Below are positions 39,675-48,901 of a stretch of 64,000 nucleotides of DNA, piece after piece. The translations under genes were made by a program, and so were the position numbers. The stretch comes from VRUE01 sp963698085 (lineage in GTDB: Bacteria; Actinomycetota; Thermoleophilia; Solirubrobacterales; 70-9). The DNA lies in assembly GCA_963698085.1 (NCBI GenBank), contig OY969122.1, positions 744,001 to 808,000 on the forward strand, given 5' to 3'. Position 1 is the first letter of the stretch. The number at the start of each line of letters is the position of its first letter. Under the pieces are notes generated by a model. The model was given only the letters and a program-made list of their open reading frames with translations. It was not told where the DNA came from and made no database searches.

Positions 39675-40504
39675 CCGAAGTCCATCTGTTCGATCCGCAG
39701 ACGCTCTACCGCCACTGGGAGGACGCCCAGTGGTCGCCGTTTGCGATCGACCTCGACGCCGATCGCGACCAGTGGCGCGATCTCGGCGACGAGGACCGGG
39801 GGCTGATCTTCTGGGTTCTCTCCTCGCTGATGGTCGCTGAGGAGCGGATCACGACCAAGTTCTCGGGGCTGGTCGGCGCCTATGGCAGCGAGGAGGAAGC
39901 GACGTTCCTCGCCACCCAGCAGGTCGACGAGGCACGACACATGCAGTTCTACGCCCGCTTCCAGGACGAGGTCGTCGCCGACCCGGCCGAGATAGCCGGC
40001 CACGTTGAGCGCGCCCGCGAGCAGATCTCGCCCGCTTTCCGCAAGATCTTTGACGAGGCCCTGGTCGAGGCGCACGAACGACTCGTCGCCAATCCAAAAG
40101 ACGCCGAGGCCAAGGTCCGCTTCGTCACGCTCTACCACCAAATCCTCGAGGGGACGCTCGGCCTGACCTCGTTCAACTTCGTCACTGGTTACCTCGAAGG
40201 CGAAGGTCTGCTGCCGGGCTTCGTCGAGGGCTACTCGAAGATCCATCACGACGAGCAGCGCCACATCGGCTACGGCACCTGGTATTTGCGCCAAGCCATC
40301 GCCGAAGCCCCCACCCTCGCCGAGGTCGTGCGCTCGACGCTGCGCGAGCTGCTGCCCGCCGTCGCGGATTCCCTGACCCCACCAGATCGCGAGGGAACCG
40401 ACTGGGACGCCCTCGGCGCCGGCGCCGAGGAGATCCGCGAGTTCGCGATCGGCGGTCTCACCCGCCGGCTGACGGTGATCGGCGTACCGCTCTCGACGCT
40501 CTGA
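39671..40504 (+). CDS. R2-like ligand-binding oxidase (R2lox)-type ferritin-like di-metal protein
   Basis: 277 residues, all-helical. The six metal ligands of the R2/R2lox fold are present: E57, E87, H90 (DEARH), E160 (ILEG), E195 and H198 (DEQRH). Spacing and surrounding residues resemble mycobacterial R2lox rather than ribonucleotide reductase R2. Tyr155 matches the tyrosine of the R2lox Tyr-Val ether cross-link, while the valine partner is Ile60. It lies between arsR and arsC with start/stop overlaps on both sides, so it should be arsenic-induced. An oxidation of an organic or arsenic-containing substrate is conceivable; nothing in the sequence shows which. Confidence 0.85.
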   Translation: MTEVHLFDPQTLYRHWEDAQWSPFAIDLDADRDQWRDLGDEDRGLIFWVLSSLMVAEERITTKFSGLVGAYGSEEEATFLATQQVDEARHMQFYARFQDEVVADPAEIAGHVERAREQISPAFRKIFDEALVEAHERLVANPKDAEAKVRFVTLYHQILEGTLGLTSFNFVTGYLEGEGLLPGFVEGYSKIHHDEQRHIGYGTWYLRQAIAEAPTLAEVVRSTLRELLPAVADSLTPPDREGTDWDALGAGAEEIREFAIGGLTRRLTVIGVPLSTL

Positions 40505-40899
40505 TGGCCAACGCCCTCTTCGTCTGCCTTCACAACGCCGGCCGCTCGCAGATGAGCCAGGTGCTCTTCGAGCGCGCCGCCGGGTTGCGCCACAACGCCC
40601 GCTCGGCCGGCACGACCCCCGGCGAGCGCATCCACCCCGAGGTGGTCGAGGCGATGAACGAGCTCGGCATCGACCTGAGCGACCGCCGGCCGAAGCCCCT
40701 CACCACCGAGGACGCCGAATGGGCGGACGTGGTCGTGACGATGGGCTGCGGCGACGAGTGCCCCTACCTCCCCGGCAAGCGCTACGTCGACTGGGATCTG
40801 CCCGACCCAAAGGGCCAGTCGGTCGAGGCCGTTCGCGCGACCCGTGACGAGATCGCCCGCCGGGTCGAAGCGCTGCTTGGCGAGCTCGACCGCGGCTAG
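40504..40899 (+). CDS. arsC: Arsenate reductase, low-molecular-weight phosphatase (thioredoxin) type
   Basis: 131 residues. The P-loop CLHNAGRS holds the nucleophilic cysteine (C8) and arginine. The resolving cysteines lie in VTMGCGDECPYLPGK, and the general acid Asp is in DWDLPDPKGQ. This is the ArsC class that reduces arsenate to arsenite using thioredoxin or mycothiol-type thiols. Its start overlaps the upstream stop by one base (TGATG). No arsenite exporter (ArsB/Acr3) follows within the operon, and the neighbouring aquaporin gene is broken. Confidence 0.94.
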   Translation: MANALFVCLHNAGRSQMSQVLFERAAGLRHNARSAGTTPGERIHPEVVEAMNELGIDLSDRRPKPLTTEDAEWADVVVTMGCGDECPYLPGKRYVDWDLPDPKGQSVEAVRATRDEIARRVEALLGELDRG

Positions 40900-40925
40900 C
40901 GACAATCGCCTTCGGCGAGAGCTGC

Positions 40926-41528
40926 TCAGTCGAGCGTGCGGCGGCCGGCGAAGGCATTGCCGAGGGTGACCTCGTCGGCGTGCTCGAGGTCGGCACCGAT
41001 CGGCAGGCCGCTGGCGAGGCGAGTGACCGTGACCTTGCCGCGCAGCTGCTCGGCAATGTGGAGCGCGGTGGCCTCGCCGGTGGTGGTCGGGTTCGTGGCG
41101 AGGACGACCTCGCGCACCTCGCTTTCTTCGACGCGGCGCAGCAGCTCGGCGATCTTCAGGTCGTCGGCGTCAACCCCGTCGATGGGCGACAGCGCGCCGC
41201 CGAGCACGTGGTAGAGGCCGCGGTACTCGTGGGTGCGCTCGATCGGGATCACGTCGGCGGGCTCCTCAACGACGCAGATCGTCTCCTGGTCGCGATTCGA
41301 GTCCAAGCAGATCCGGCAGAGCGGGCCCTCGGAGAGGTTGAAGCAGCGCTCGCAGAGCCCCACCTTCTCCTTCACCTCGCGGATCGCCGCAGACAGGGCG
41401 GCAGCCTCTTCGTCGGGAGACCGGAGGATGTGAAAGGCGAGCCGCTGGGCGGTGCGCTGGCCGATCCCCGGCAGCCGCGAGAGCTCGGCGACAAGGCGGG
41501 AGAGCGGTGCCGGGCCCTCGCCGCTCAC
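40926..41528 (-). CDS. recR: Recombination protein RecR
   Basis: 200 residues, standard length. A helix-hairpin-helix (LSRLPGIGQRTAQRLAFHIL) is followed by a C4 zinc finger (CERCFNLSEGPLCRIC) and a Toprim domain (ICVVEEPADVIPIE, ATNPTTTGEATALHI). It acts with RecO/RecF in loading RecA on gaps. Last gene of the dnaX-ybaB-recR operon, with a 4-bp overlap to ybaB. Confidence 0.97.
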   Translation of the reverse strand: MSGEGPAPLSRLVAELSRLPGIGQRTAQRLAFHILRSPDEEAAALSAAIREVKEKVGLCERCFNLSEGPLCRICLDSNRDQETICVVEEPADVIPIERTHEYRGLYHVLGGALSPIDGVDADDLKIAELLRRVEESEVREVVLATNPTTTGEATALHIAEQLRGKVTVTRLASGLPIGADLEHADEVTLGNAFAGRRTLD

Positions 41529-41869
41529 ATTCCCGGGAGGCCGCCCATGCCTCCCATACCACCGGTGATCCCGCCCATTTTCGAGCTGGCGAGGTCCTGC
41601 GCCGCACGCAGAGCCTCGTTGACCGCGGCCTGGACCATGTCGGCGAGGATCTCGGCCTCCTCCGGGTCGATCGCCTCCGGGTCGATCGCGATCTCGCGCA
41701 GGGTCAGGTCGCCGCCCATCTTCACCTTGACCATGCCGCCCCCGGCACTGGCCTCGACGACCTCGTCTTTGAGCGCCTCCTGCGCCTCCAGCATCTGCTG
41801 CTGCATCTGCTGCGCTTGTTTCATCAGCGCGTTCACATCAAAGCCCCCAGGGCCGCCCCTCGCCATCAA
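41525..41869 (-). CDS. YbaB/EbfC family nucleoid-associated protein
   Basis: 114 residues. It contains the family core: an N-terminal coiled helix (MNALMKQAQQMQQQM in register after DV), VEASAGGGMVKVKMGGDL, and IDPEEAEILADMVQAAVNEAL. Met/Gly-rich ends (GGITGGMGGMGGLPGM) are usual. It binds DNA as a dimer. It is located, as in most bacteria, between dnaX and recR with 4-bp overlaps on both sides. Confidence 0.95.
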   Translation of the reverse strand: MMARGGPGGFDVNALMKQAQQMQQQMLEAQEALKDEVVEASAGGGMVKVKMGGDLTLREIAIDPEAIDPEEAEILADMVQAAVNEALRAAQDLASSKMGGITGGMGGMGGLPGM

Positions 41870-43605
41870 CCGACCTCCTCGGCATCGAATTCGCTCTTGA
41901 TCTTCTCCTCCAGCGCGGCGCGATCGACGCCGTCCTCCTTCTCGGCCTCCGACTCCGGAGCGGTCTCTTCCCCATCCAGCACGGAGTAGACGGGGCGCAG
42001 CTTCTGGCCCAGTACCGTCTCTAGCGCACCCGCCAACTGCTCCTGCTTGTCGGGTGCTTCGGCCTTGCGCTTGTTGAAGATGTGGTCTTCAGGAAAACCA
42101 ACGGCCACAGTTCGTTCCTCAGCATCCACCGCTACCGGGCGCGCGCCCTCGAACGTCGCCGCCAGCGCCGGCGCGGTCTGCATTAGCCGATCGAGCACAG
42201 CGGGCCAAATCTTCGCTACTTGCTCGATTTCGAGCTCGGGAGTCGGCTCTTCTGGCTTTTCCGGCTCAGGCTCTACCGATTCGGCTGGTGCATTGGATTC
42301 CTGCGCCACCGGTGACGCCTCTGCCGCGGGTGGCGCGGCAGGGGGGACCGCCCCCGAGGAAGCTTTAGCTACCGCAGGGGGTGGTGGGTCCCCTGCCGTG
42401 ACAGGCCCCGCGGCCTGAACGCCACCCGTCCCTCCCTGCTCGAGTCGCTCGATGCGTCGTAGTAGCCCCTCGGTGCTGGGGTCAAGGTCCGGCCGTGCTG
42501 CTTTGAGGAGGGCTATCTCCACAGCCATGCGCGCGTCGTCGCCCTCGCGGACGGCGGTGAGCGCGGTGGAGAGCTCGTCGATGGTTCGGACCAGAGTGGC
42601 GGCGCCTATCGCTTGAGCTTGCGCGGCGAGGCGGCCTTCGTCGGTCGCGGTGACGACGAAGGTGTTGGGCACCTCGCCGACCGTCTGCGTGACGAGCAGG
42701 TGGCGCAGGTGTCCGAGCAGGTCACGGGCGAACTGGGACGGATCGCGGCCTGAGCGAGCCATCTCCTCTACGCCGAGCAGGACCGCCTTCGGGTCTTCGG
42801 CGATCACCGCGTCGACGGCGCCGAAGAGCAGCTCGGCATCGACGGCGCCGAGCAGCTGCAGCACGTCTTCGAGGCCAACCTCGTTACCGCCGTAGGCGAC
42901 CAGCTGGTCGAGCGTGCCAAGCGCGTCGCGGAAGCTGCCCGAGGCGGAGCGGGCGATCGTCGCCACCGCGCCCTGGTCGACCTCGATCCCTTCCGCCGCC
43001 GCGACCCTCTCCAGCACCTCGGAGATCTGCTCCAGCGAGGGCCGCTGGAAGTCGAAGCGCTGGCAGCGGTCGGCGATCGTGGCCATCACCTTGTGCGACT
43101 CGGTCGTCGCCAGCACGAAGACGGTATTCGGCGGCGGCTCCTCGAGCGTCTTGAGGAAGGCGTTCCACGCCTCCTTGGTCAGCATGTGCGCCTCGTCGAG
43201 GATGTAGACCTTCCAGCGGCCACCGGCTGGGGCGTAGGCGACCCGCTCGCGCAGGTCGCGGACGTCGTCGACCGAGCGATTGGAGGCGGCGTCCATCTCG
43301 ATCACGTCGATCGAGCTGCCGGCAGCGATCGTCAGACAGGATTCGCACTCGCCGCAGGGCGTGACCGTGGGACCGCCGCGCTCACAGTTGAGCGAGCGGG
43401 CGAGGATCTTCGCCATCGAGGTCTTGCCGGTCCCGCGCGAGCCGACGAAGAGGTAGGCGTGGTGGACCTTTCCCCCCTCGACCGCGTTGCGCAGGGTGCG
43501 GACGACGTGCTGCTGGCCGACCACCTCGTCGAAGGAGCCCGGGCGGTGACGGCGGTAGAGAGAGGTCGAGTCGCTCGGCGAGGGCACTACGGCCAGTGTA
43601 TCCAC
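41866..43605 (-). CDS. dnaX: DNA polymerase III subunit gamma/tau
   Basis: Clamp-loader ATPase, 579 residues. Walker A is GSRGTGKTSMAK, the zinc module CERGGPTVTPCGECESC, the Walker B-like segment VYILDEAHMLT, and sensor 1 VLATTESHK. The region from about 385 to 460 is Pro/Ala/Glu-rich, followed by a C-terminal domain for polymerase contacts. No slippery A-rich frameshift site was noticed, so a single product is likely. It starts with GTG (V-D-T-L), 41 bases from the divergent membrane-protein gene. Confidence 0.95.
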   Translation of the reverse strand: MDTLAVVPSPSDSTSLYRRHRPGSFDEVVGQQHVVRTLRNAVEGGKVHHAYLFVGSRGTGKTSMAKILARSLNCERGGPTVTPCGECESCLTIAAGSSIDVIEMDAASNRSVDDVRDLRERVAYAPAGGRWKVYILDEAHMLTKEAWNAFLKTLEEPPPNTVFVLATTESHKVMATIADRCQRFDFQRPSLEQISEVLERVAAAEGIEVDQGAVATIARSASGSFRDALGTLDQLVAYGGNEVGLEDVLQLLGAVDAELLFGAVDAVIAEDPKAVLLGVEEMARSGRDPSQFARDLLGHLRHLLVTQTVGEVPNTFVVTATDEGRLAAQAQAIGAATLVRTIDELSTALTAVREGDDARMAVEIALLKAARPDLDPSTEGLLRRIERLEQGGTGGVQAAGPVTAGDPPPPAVAKASSGAVPPAAPPAAEASPVAQESNAPAESVEPEPEKPEEPTPELEIEQVAKIWPAVLDRLMQTAPALAATFEGARPVAVDAEERTVAVGFPEDHIFNKRKAEAPDKQEQLAGALETVLGQKLRPVYSVLDGEETAPESEAEKEDGVDRAALEEKIKSEFDAEEVG

Positions 43606-43646
43606 GGGGCTGGCGCACCCGAGGGCCTCACCGGTAGGTTGCGCCG

Positions 43647-45212
43647 GTGCCGCCGAGGGCCCGCCAATGGCTCACCCCCGCTGCCTGGGTCGCCGCCGTC
43701 GCGGCGCTGGCGCTGCTGATCTTCCCACTCGGCTTCCCCAACTACGACACGATCTACTCGCTGCTCTGGGGGCGGGAACTGGCCGAAGGCCTCAGCCCCG
43801 ATCGGGGCGCGGCGCTGCCCCCCACCCCGCACCCGCTGACCGAACTCTGGGGCCTTGTGACCTCGCCCCTGGGGGACGGCGCGATCGACCTGACGATGAT
43901 CGGCGCCTACGTCTCACTCGGGCTGATCGGCTACCTGGTCTACCGCCTCGGCTCGCTCTGGTTCGACCGCCCAATCGGCGCCGTCGCCGCCCTAATCGTC
44001 CTAACCCGCGCCCCCTTCCTCTCCAACGGCCTGCGCGCCTACATAGACCTCCCCTACATAGCCCTAGTCCTAGCCGCACTAGTAATAGAGACCAAACGCC
44101 CAAGAGCCGGCTGGCCCGTCCTAGCGCTATTAGCTTTAGCTGGCCTGCTGAGGCCGGAGGCATGGCTTTTCTCCCTCGCTTACTTGGCCTACCTCGCCCT
44201 GAGCCCTGGGCAGTCCGACCCTGATCGTGGTGGCGAGAAGACAGAGAGGGTGCCTCTCGAACGGGCGGATACTCAAAAACGCGACCTAACTAGGTCGCGT
44301 TTTGTCCGGGCGAGAAGCACCCTCTCTGTCCCATCGATAGAGCTCATCGCCCTCGCCCTTGCAGGGCCGATCCTCTGGGCGATCTTCGACTGGGTGACGA
44401 CCGGCAGCCCCACCTACTCCTTCACCGGCACCCGCGAGACGGTGGAGACGCTGGAACGGCAGACCGGCGCCGTCGACCTCGTCCTCTATGGGCCGCGGCG
44501 GCTCGGCGAGGTGCTGCAGTGGCCAGGGATGGTCGGCGCCGCGGGCGGCGTCCTCATCGCCGCGACGATCGTCTTCAACCGCCGCAGATTGAAGCTTTTT
44601 CCCCACTATGAGGGGGAAAAACTTGCAATCGGCCTGGTGGCGACCGGCCTCGCGCTCGGCGCCTTCGCCGCCCTCGCCTGCGCCGGGCTGGCGATTATCC
44701 CCCGCTACACGATGCTAGCCGCGGCGCTGCTAGCGATCTTCGCCGCCTTCGCCCTGCTCGGCTGGCGCGCCCTCGAACCTGGCGACCCGCGCCGCCGACC
44801 CTGGCAAGCGTTCGCCGCGGTTGTGGCGCTGATGTTCGTCGCCTGGGCGCCCAACCAGTACGACCTGCTCGCGCGCGTCGACACCGACCTGACCAACCAG
44901 AGTGAGATCGAGTCCGACCTCGGCGACCTCACCGACTCAGGCGCCTTCGAGCCGCTCTGCCTGCCGATCTCGGTGCCAAACCATCGCGCCGTCCCCCGCC
45001 TCGCCTTCGATCTCGACCTGCGCCCCTCGCGCATCGTCAGCTCCTCCGAGCGCCAGCCCCGCCGCGGCTACTTCCTCGACCCCGCCAGCAACTTCGTCAT
45101 CCACAACTTCATCCTCGACCCCAACGACCCGGCCCGCTTCACCACCGCCGTCCCCCCCGGCTTCCGCCGCGTAGACGGTAACGAGTCCTGGCTGCTCTAC
45201 CGGCGCTGTTAG
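43647..45212 (+). CDS. Polytopic membrane protein, GT-C glycosyltransferase-like
   Basis: 521 residues with about ten membrane helices. The first outer loop after helix 1 (FPNYDTIYSLLWGRELAEG) resembles the acidic loop of ArnT/PMT-like GT-C enzymes, but no full family match is claimed. Two oddities: codons at 43989-44150 are rich in ATA, CTA and TTA, which are rare elsewhere in the window, and a 91-bp palindrome (44240-44330) is read in frame as a roughly 40-residue hydrophilic insert between two helices. A weaker palindrome lies at 44584-44633. GTG start; divergent from dnaX. Confidence 0.82.
   Translation: MPPRARQWLTPAAWVAAVAALALLIFPLGFPNYDTIYSLLWGRELAEGLSPDRGAALPPTPHPLTELWGLVTSPLGDGAIDLTMIGAYVSLGLIGYLVYRLGSLWFDRPIGAVAALIVLTRAPFLSNGLRAYIDLPYIALVLAALVIETKRPRAGWPVLALLALAGLLRPEAWLFSLAYLAYLALSPGQSDPDRGGEKTERVPLERADTQKRDLTRSRFVRARSTLSVPSIELIALALAGPILWAIFDWVTTGSPTYSFTGTRETVETLERQTGAVDLVLYGPRRLGEVLQWPGMVGAAGGVLIAATIVFNRRRLKLFPHYEGEKLAIGLVATGLALGAFAALACAGLAIIPRYTMLAAALLAIFAAFALLGWRALEPGDPRRRPWQAFAAVVALMFVAWAPNQYDLLARVDTDLTNQSEIESDLGDLTDSGAFEPLCLPISVPNHRAVPRLAFDLDLRPSRIVSSSERQPRRGYFLDPASNFVIHNFILDPNDPARFTTAVPPGFRRVDGNESWLLYRRC
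44240..44330. repeat. 91-bp palindromic element inside a coding sequence
   Basis: Outer arms of 14 bp (GACAGAGAGGGTGC at 44240-44253 and its exact complement at 44317-44330) continue with CTCG pairing after a mismatch. The centre is a perfect 13-bp dyad, AAAACGCGACCTA (44276-44288) against 44291-44303, with a 2-base loop. The whole element is open in the frame of the host gene and encodes charged residues (TERVPLERADTQKRDLTRSR). Confidence 0.85.
44584..44633. repeat. Second, imperfect palindrome in the same gene
   Basis: Arms of 21 bp (44584-44604 and 44613-44633) match at 17 positions around an 8-base loop; the inner part TTTTTCCCC / GGGGAAAAA is perfect. It is read in frame (RRLKLFPHYEGEKLAIG) in a loop between membrane helices. 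Confidence 0.7.
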
Positions 45213-46012
45213 TTACCACGCTCGACCGCGTCGACCGCCGCGTGGGTCGAAGCTGCGAGGTCGGGGTCGGCCAGGTCGACGGCCGGCGGCAGCTCGATGT
45301 GGAGCTCGCTCGACGGATCGAGACATGCACGCAGCCCGTTCGAGCGCGAGGCGAGGACGTGGCCACCGCGCCTGCGGTCGGCGGAAATGAAGTGGAGGTG
45401 GTAGCCGGCGACCTCGATCCCCTCGACGTACTCGGGGAAGCGGAAGCCGAGCATCGTCCCCTCGACTTCGTTCAGCTCGAAGACGTGCTGTTCGAGGACG
45501 ACCTCAGTCAGTGGACGGTAAGGCGGGCTCTGGCGGGGCACGGAGCGAGCGCGGACCAACTCGAAGCGGCCGTCGAGACGGATCGCGCAGGAGGCGGTGT
45601 CGGCAGGGATCGATTCGTCGAGCTGCGCCAGTAGCTGCGGGTGGTCGAAGGGGCCGCCGAGTTCGATCTCGATCGCCGACTCGAACTCGGTCACCACTGC
45701 AAACGGAGTCAGCGCCGTGTCCTCCACCTCGCTGACGGCCCCCTCGACATCAGCGCGGTAAAAGCGGCCATCGAGCGCGATCATCTCGCCGTCGAGGCCG
45801 TTAAGGGTGCCGAGACCGAGATCGCCGTGCTCGGCCAGCTCGGCGAAGCTCAGGTCGCCCTCGTAGGCGCCGTCGAGCAGCGCCCCGATCGTCGAGGCCT
45901 GGAAGAGCACGTGGTGCTCGCGCCCCCCGTGCAGTTCCTCCTCGCGCATCGTCTCCACGTGCAAGGCCTTGATCCAGCGCTCGTCAAGCACGCCGGGCAG
46001 TCTCGCATGCAA
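45209..46012 (-). CDS. budA: Alpha-acetolactate decarboxylase
   Basis: Converts acetolactate to acetoin, diverting pyruvate to a neutral product. The family body is clear: LFQASTIGALLDGAYEGD, LAEHGDLGLGTLNGLDGEM, and the zinc-binding stretch GYHLHFISADRRRGGHVL with its three histidines. About 267 residues from a TTG at 46012; a GTG at 45991 is a plausible later start. No acetolactate synthase or butanediol dehydrogenase gene is adjacent. Divergent from the ABC exporter genes with almost no gap. Confidence 0.93.
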   Translation of the reverse strand: MHARLPGVLDERWIKALHVETMREEELHGGREHHVLFQASTIGALLDGAYEGDLSFAELAEHGDLGLGTLNGLDGEMIALDGRFYRADVEGAVSEVEDTALTPFAVVTEFESAIEIELGGPFDHPQLLAQLDESIPADTASCAIRLDGRFELVRARSVPRQSPPYRPLTEVVLEQHVFELNEVEGTMLGFRFPEYVEGIEVAGYHLHFISADRRRGGHVLASRSNGLRACLDPSSELHIELPPAVDLADPDLAASTHAAVDAVERGN

Positions 46013-46014
46013 GC

Positions 46015-46910
<896 letters not shown>

Positions 46911-46914
<4 letters not shown>

Positions 46915-47702
46915 GCGACGGTACGACCAAGAAGCTGCGGCGACTGGAACCGGCGGCGATCGGCGGCGTGATGAGCCGCGAGGTGGCCAACTTCCGCACC
47001 TACTGGAAGGGGACGACCTTCTCCAGCGTGCTCGAACCGATCGTCTACCTGCTCGCCTTCGGCCTCGGTCTCAGCGCGACCCTGGTCGACGAAGTCAACG
47101 GCACCCCCTACGTCGAGTACGTCGGTACCGGCATGGTCGCCACCGCGGTGATCTTCTCCAGTGCCCTGCCGGCGATGTTCGGCACCTTCGTCAAGCACCG
47201 CTTCCAGAACACCTACGACGCGATCCTCGCCGCCCCGGTCGACGTCGAGGAGCTGGTCAGCGCCGAGATGCTCTGGATCGGGGTCCGGGCCAGCGTCTAC
47301 GGCTGCGTGCCGCTGCTGGTCACGATCGCCTTCGGCCTCGACCCAGCCCTGGGCATGCTGCTGGTGCCGATCTTCTGCCTCGCCACCGCGCTCGGCTTCG
47401 CCGGCTTCGGCATCGCCATGGCCGCCACCGTCGCCAAGATCGACCAGTTCAACTACGTCACGGCGCTCTTCGTCACGCCGCTCTTCCTCGTATCCGGCGC
47501 TTTCTTCCCGATCGACGAACTGCCCGAGGGCATCCAGGTCGTCGCCCAGCTCAACCCGCTGCACCAGCTAGTAGAACTGGTGCGCGGCGGCGCTTTCGGC
47601 TACGACCCGATCGACATCGTCCGCTTCGCCGGCCTCGTCGCCTTCGCCTTCGTCATGTGGCGCATCGCCGTCCGCCAGATGACCAAACGCCTGATCGACT
47701 GA
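46911..47702 (+). CDS. ABC-2 type exporter permease (NodJ-like)
   Basis: 263 residues, six helices. The family motifs FSSVLEPIVYLLAFGLGLS, FKHRFQNTYDAILAAPVDVEE (read as TFVKHRFQNTYDAIL), and SGAFFPIDELPEG with LNPLHQLVELVRG close to the end mark the NodJ/ABC-2 permease type. The GTG start overlaps the ATPase stop. Its stop codon immediately precedes a perfect 25-bp-arm hairpin. Confidence 0.93.
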
Positions 47703-47755
47703 CCGCCGACGGGCCGAAATGTCCACTCGGAGTGGACATTTCGGCCCGTCGGCGG
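47703..47755. repeat. 53-bp palindromic repeat, copy 2 (intergenic)
   Basis: Perfect 25-bp arms (47703-47727 and 47731-47755) with a CGG loop start at the base after the permease stop codon. The outer 20 bp match copy 1 at 16795-16847 except for one base, and the total length is the same. It would form a strong RNA hairpin but has no T-tract, so termination is only one possible role. Confidence 0.88.
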
Positions 47756-47773
47756 ATGTAGGCTGGCCCGCGA

Positions 47774-48745
47774 ATGTCAGGCGGCTTCAAGCGCTCCTCG
47801 CGCTTCGGGATCATCGGTGTCATCGTCGTGATGGTGGCCTGCGCGGCGATCGGGCTGACGCTGGGGAGCGGCAAAGCGAACCCGAAGCTGGCGCTCGGGC
47901 TGATCTTCGGCGTGATCGCCGTCTACTGCGTCATCCTCTTCGCCCTCCAGCGGTCCGACCTCAACCGGGTCTCCGGTGCCGACGTCCGCGACAGCACCCG
48001 CGCCGCCGCCGAAGGCGGGCGGGAGATCGAGAACCCGACGACGATGGCCGACGCTGACCTCTGGGCAGCAATGGCCGTCAAGCCGATCGACTCCGAGGCG
48101 ATCAAGGCGCGTGCCGCGGGCTGGGAGGCGGGCCGACGCAGCCAGAGCCTGGCGATGATCGTGACCCTGCTGATCTTCCTCACGGTGCCACCGATCTACT
48201 TCTTCGAAAGCTTCGTGCCACTTTTGATCGGTGGCCCGCTGATCGTTATCGCGGCGCTGTGGGGGAGCATCCGCGCGCTGATGCCGGGGGGTGAGCTAGA
48301 TGAGGGCTACGCGAACGTCGGCAAGGCGATGGCGCCGCTCGGCCTCGAGGTAGTCGAGCGCCCCCAGGTGAACATCGAGACCCGCGACGCGGTGACCGGA
48401 CGCGTCGGGCCGAAGATCCGCGGCGCGCTCGTGCTCGACGGCACGCGCAACGGCCACCGCGTCTCGGTGCGCGTGGAGGGCACCGAGACGGGCAGCCTCA
48501 GCGAGGTCATGGTGGCTGCCGCCGCGCCCCCCTTTGAGGCGAAGTCGCGCGACGGCCGCGTCCGCCCGCTCGACGGCGCCCCGGACGGCGTCGTCGCCGC
48601 CCTGAAAAGGGCACCGAATTCAACCCGCTGGAAGAAAGTGGCCGTCGAAGGCAGCCCTGAGGGCATCGTCGTCACGCGTAAGGGCGGCGGGCAGGCCGAC
48701 TGGCTCTGCGACCTCTGGCTGGCCGAGCGGCTGGCCGAGGCTTGA
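47774..48745 (+). CDS. Membrane protein of unknown function
   Basis: 323 residues, no family recognised. Two N-terminal helices (about 10-32 and 38-58), a soluble stretch, then two more (about 123-143 and 147-165) and a C-terminal soluble domain of about 150 residues with beta-rich sequence (RGALVLDGTRNGHRVSVRVEG). It follows copy 2 of the palindromic repeat by 18 bases. The gene converges on the SRP RNA gene. Confidence 0.78.
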   Translation: MSGGFKRSSRFGIIGVIVVMVACAAIGLTLGSGKANPKLALGLIFGVIAVYCVILFALQRSDLNRVSGADVRDSTRAAAEGGREIENPTTMADADLWAAMAVKPIDSEAIKARAAGWEAGRRSQSLAMIVTLLIFLTVPPIYFFESFVPLLIGGPLIVIAALWGSIRALMPGGELDEGYANVGKAMAPLGLEVVERPQVNIETRDAVTGRVGPKIRGALVLDGTRNGHRVSVRVEGTETGSLSEVMVAAAAPPFEAKSRDGRVRPLDGAPDGVVAALKRAPNSTRWKKVAVEGSPEGIVVTRKGGGQADWLCDLWLAERLAEA

Positions 48746-48809
48746 AAATGGACCGTGCACCCGCCTTCGAAGCGAGGTCTCCAGGCATGTCCGTCGGGTT
48801 TGGCTCGAG

Positions 48810-48901
48810 TCGGGCTTACCTGCGGCACCCGCGGCTTCCGCTTAAGGCTGCTTCCTTCCGGACCTGACCTGATTCACGTGCCCACGTCGCGCAGGACCCG
48901 G
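48810..48901 (-). ncRNA. ffs: Signal recognition particle RNA (4.5S type)
   Basis: The minus strand contains TCAGGTCAGGTCCGGAAGGA followed by AGCAGCC, the hallmark SRP apical domain with the GGAA tetraloop. Flanking strands pair: CGGG and CCTGCG on the 5' side match CGCAGG and CCCG on the 3' side. The small (about 90-nt) form without an Alu domain fits Actinomycetota. Ends are set from the closing helix and may be off by a few bases. The rest of the gap from 48746 to 49063 shows nothing else. Confidence 0.9.

Noticed and set aside
39671..40504. Ribonucleotide reductase small subunit (NrdB/NrdF)
   Set aside because: No large-subunit gene is nearby, and the spacing of ligands and flanking residues matches R2lox better than R2.
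41866..43605. Programmed frameshift producing a separate gamma subunit from dnaX
   Set aside because: No run of A with a following hairpin as in known dnaX slippage sites was seen; the single long frame is enough.
44129..44138. TTA codons as a bldA-type developmental switch
   Set aside because: Only two TTA codons inside a wider patch of rare codons, in a lineage not known for that mechanism.
47703..47755. Simple intrinsic terminator of the ABC exporter operon
   Set aside because: The hairpin lacks a T-tract and has a sister copy inside a coding sequence, so a repeat family explains it better; termination remains a possible side effect.
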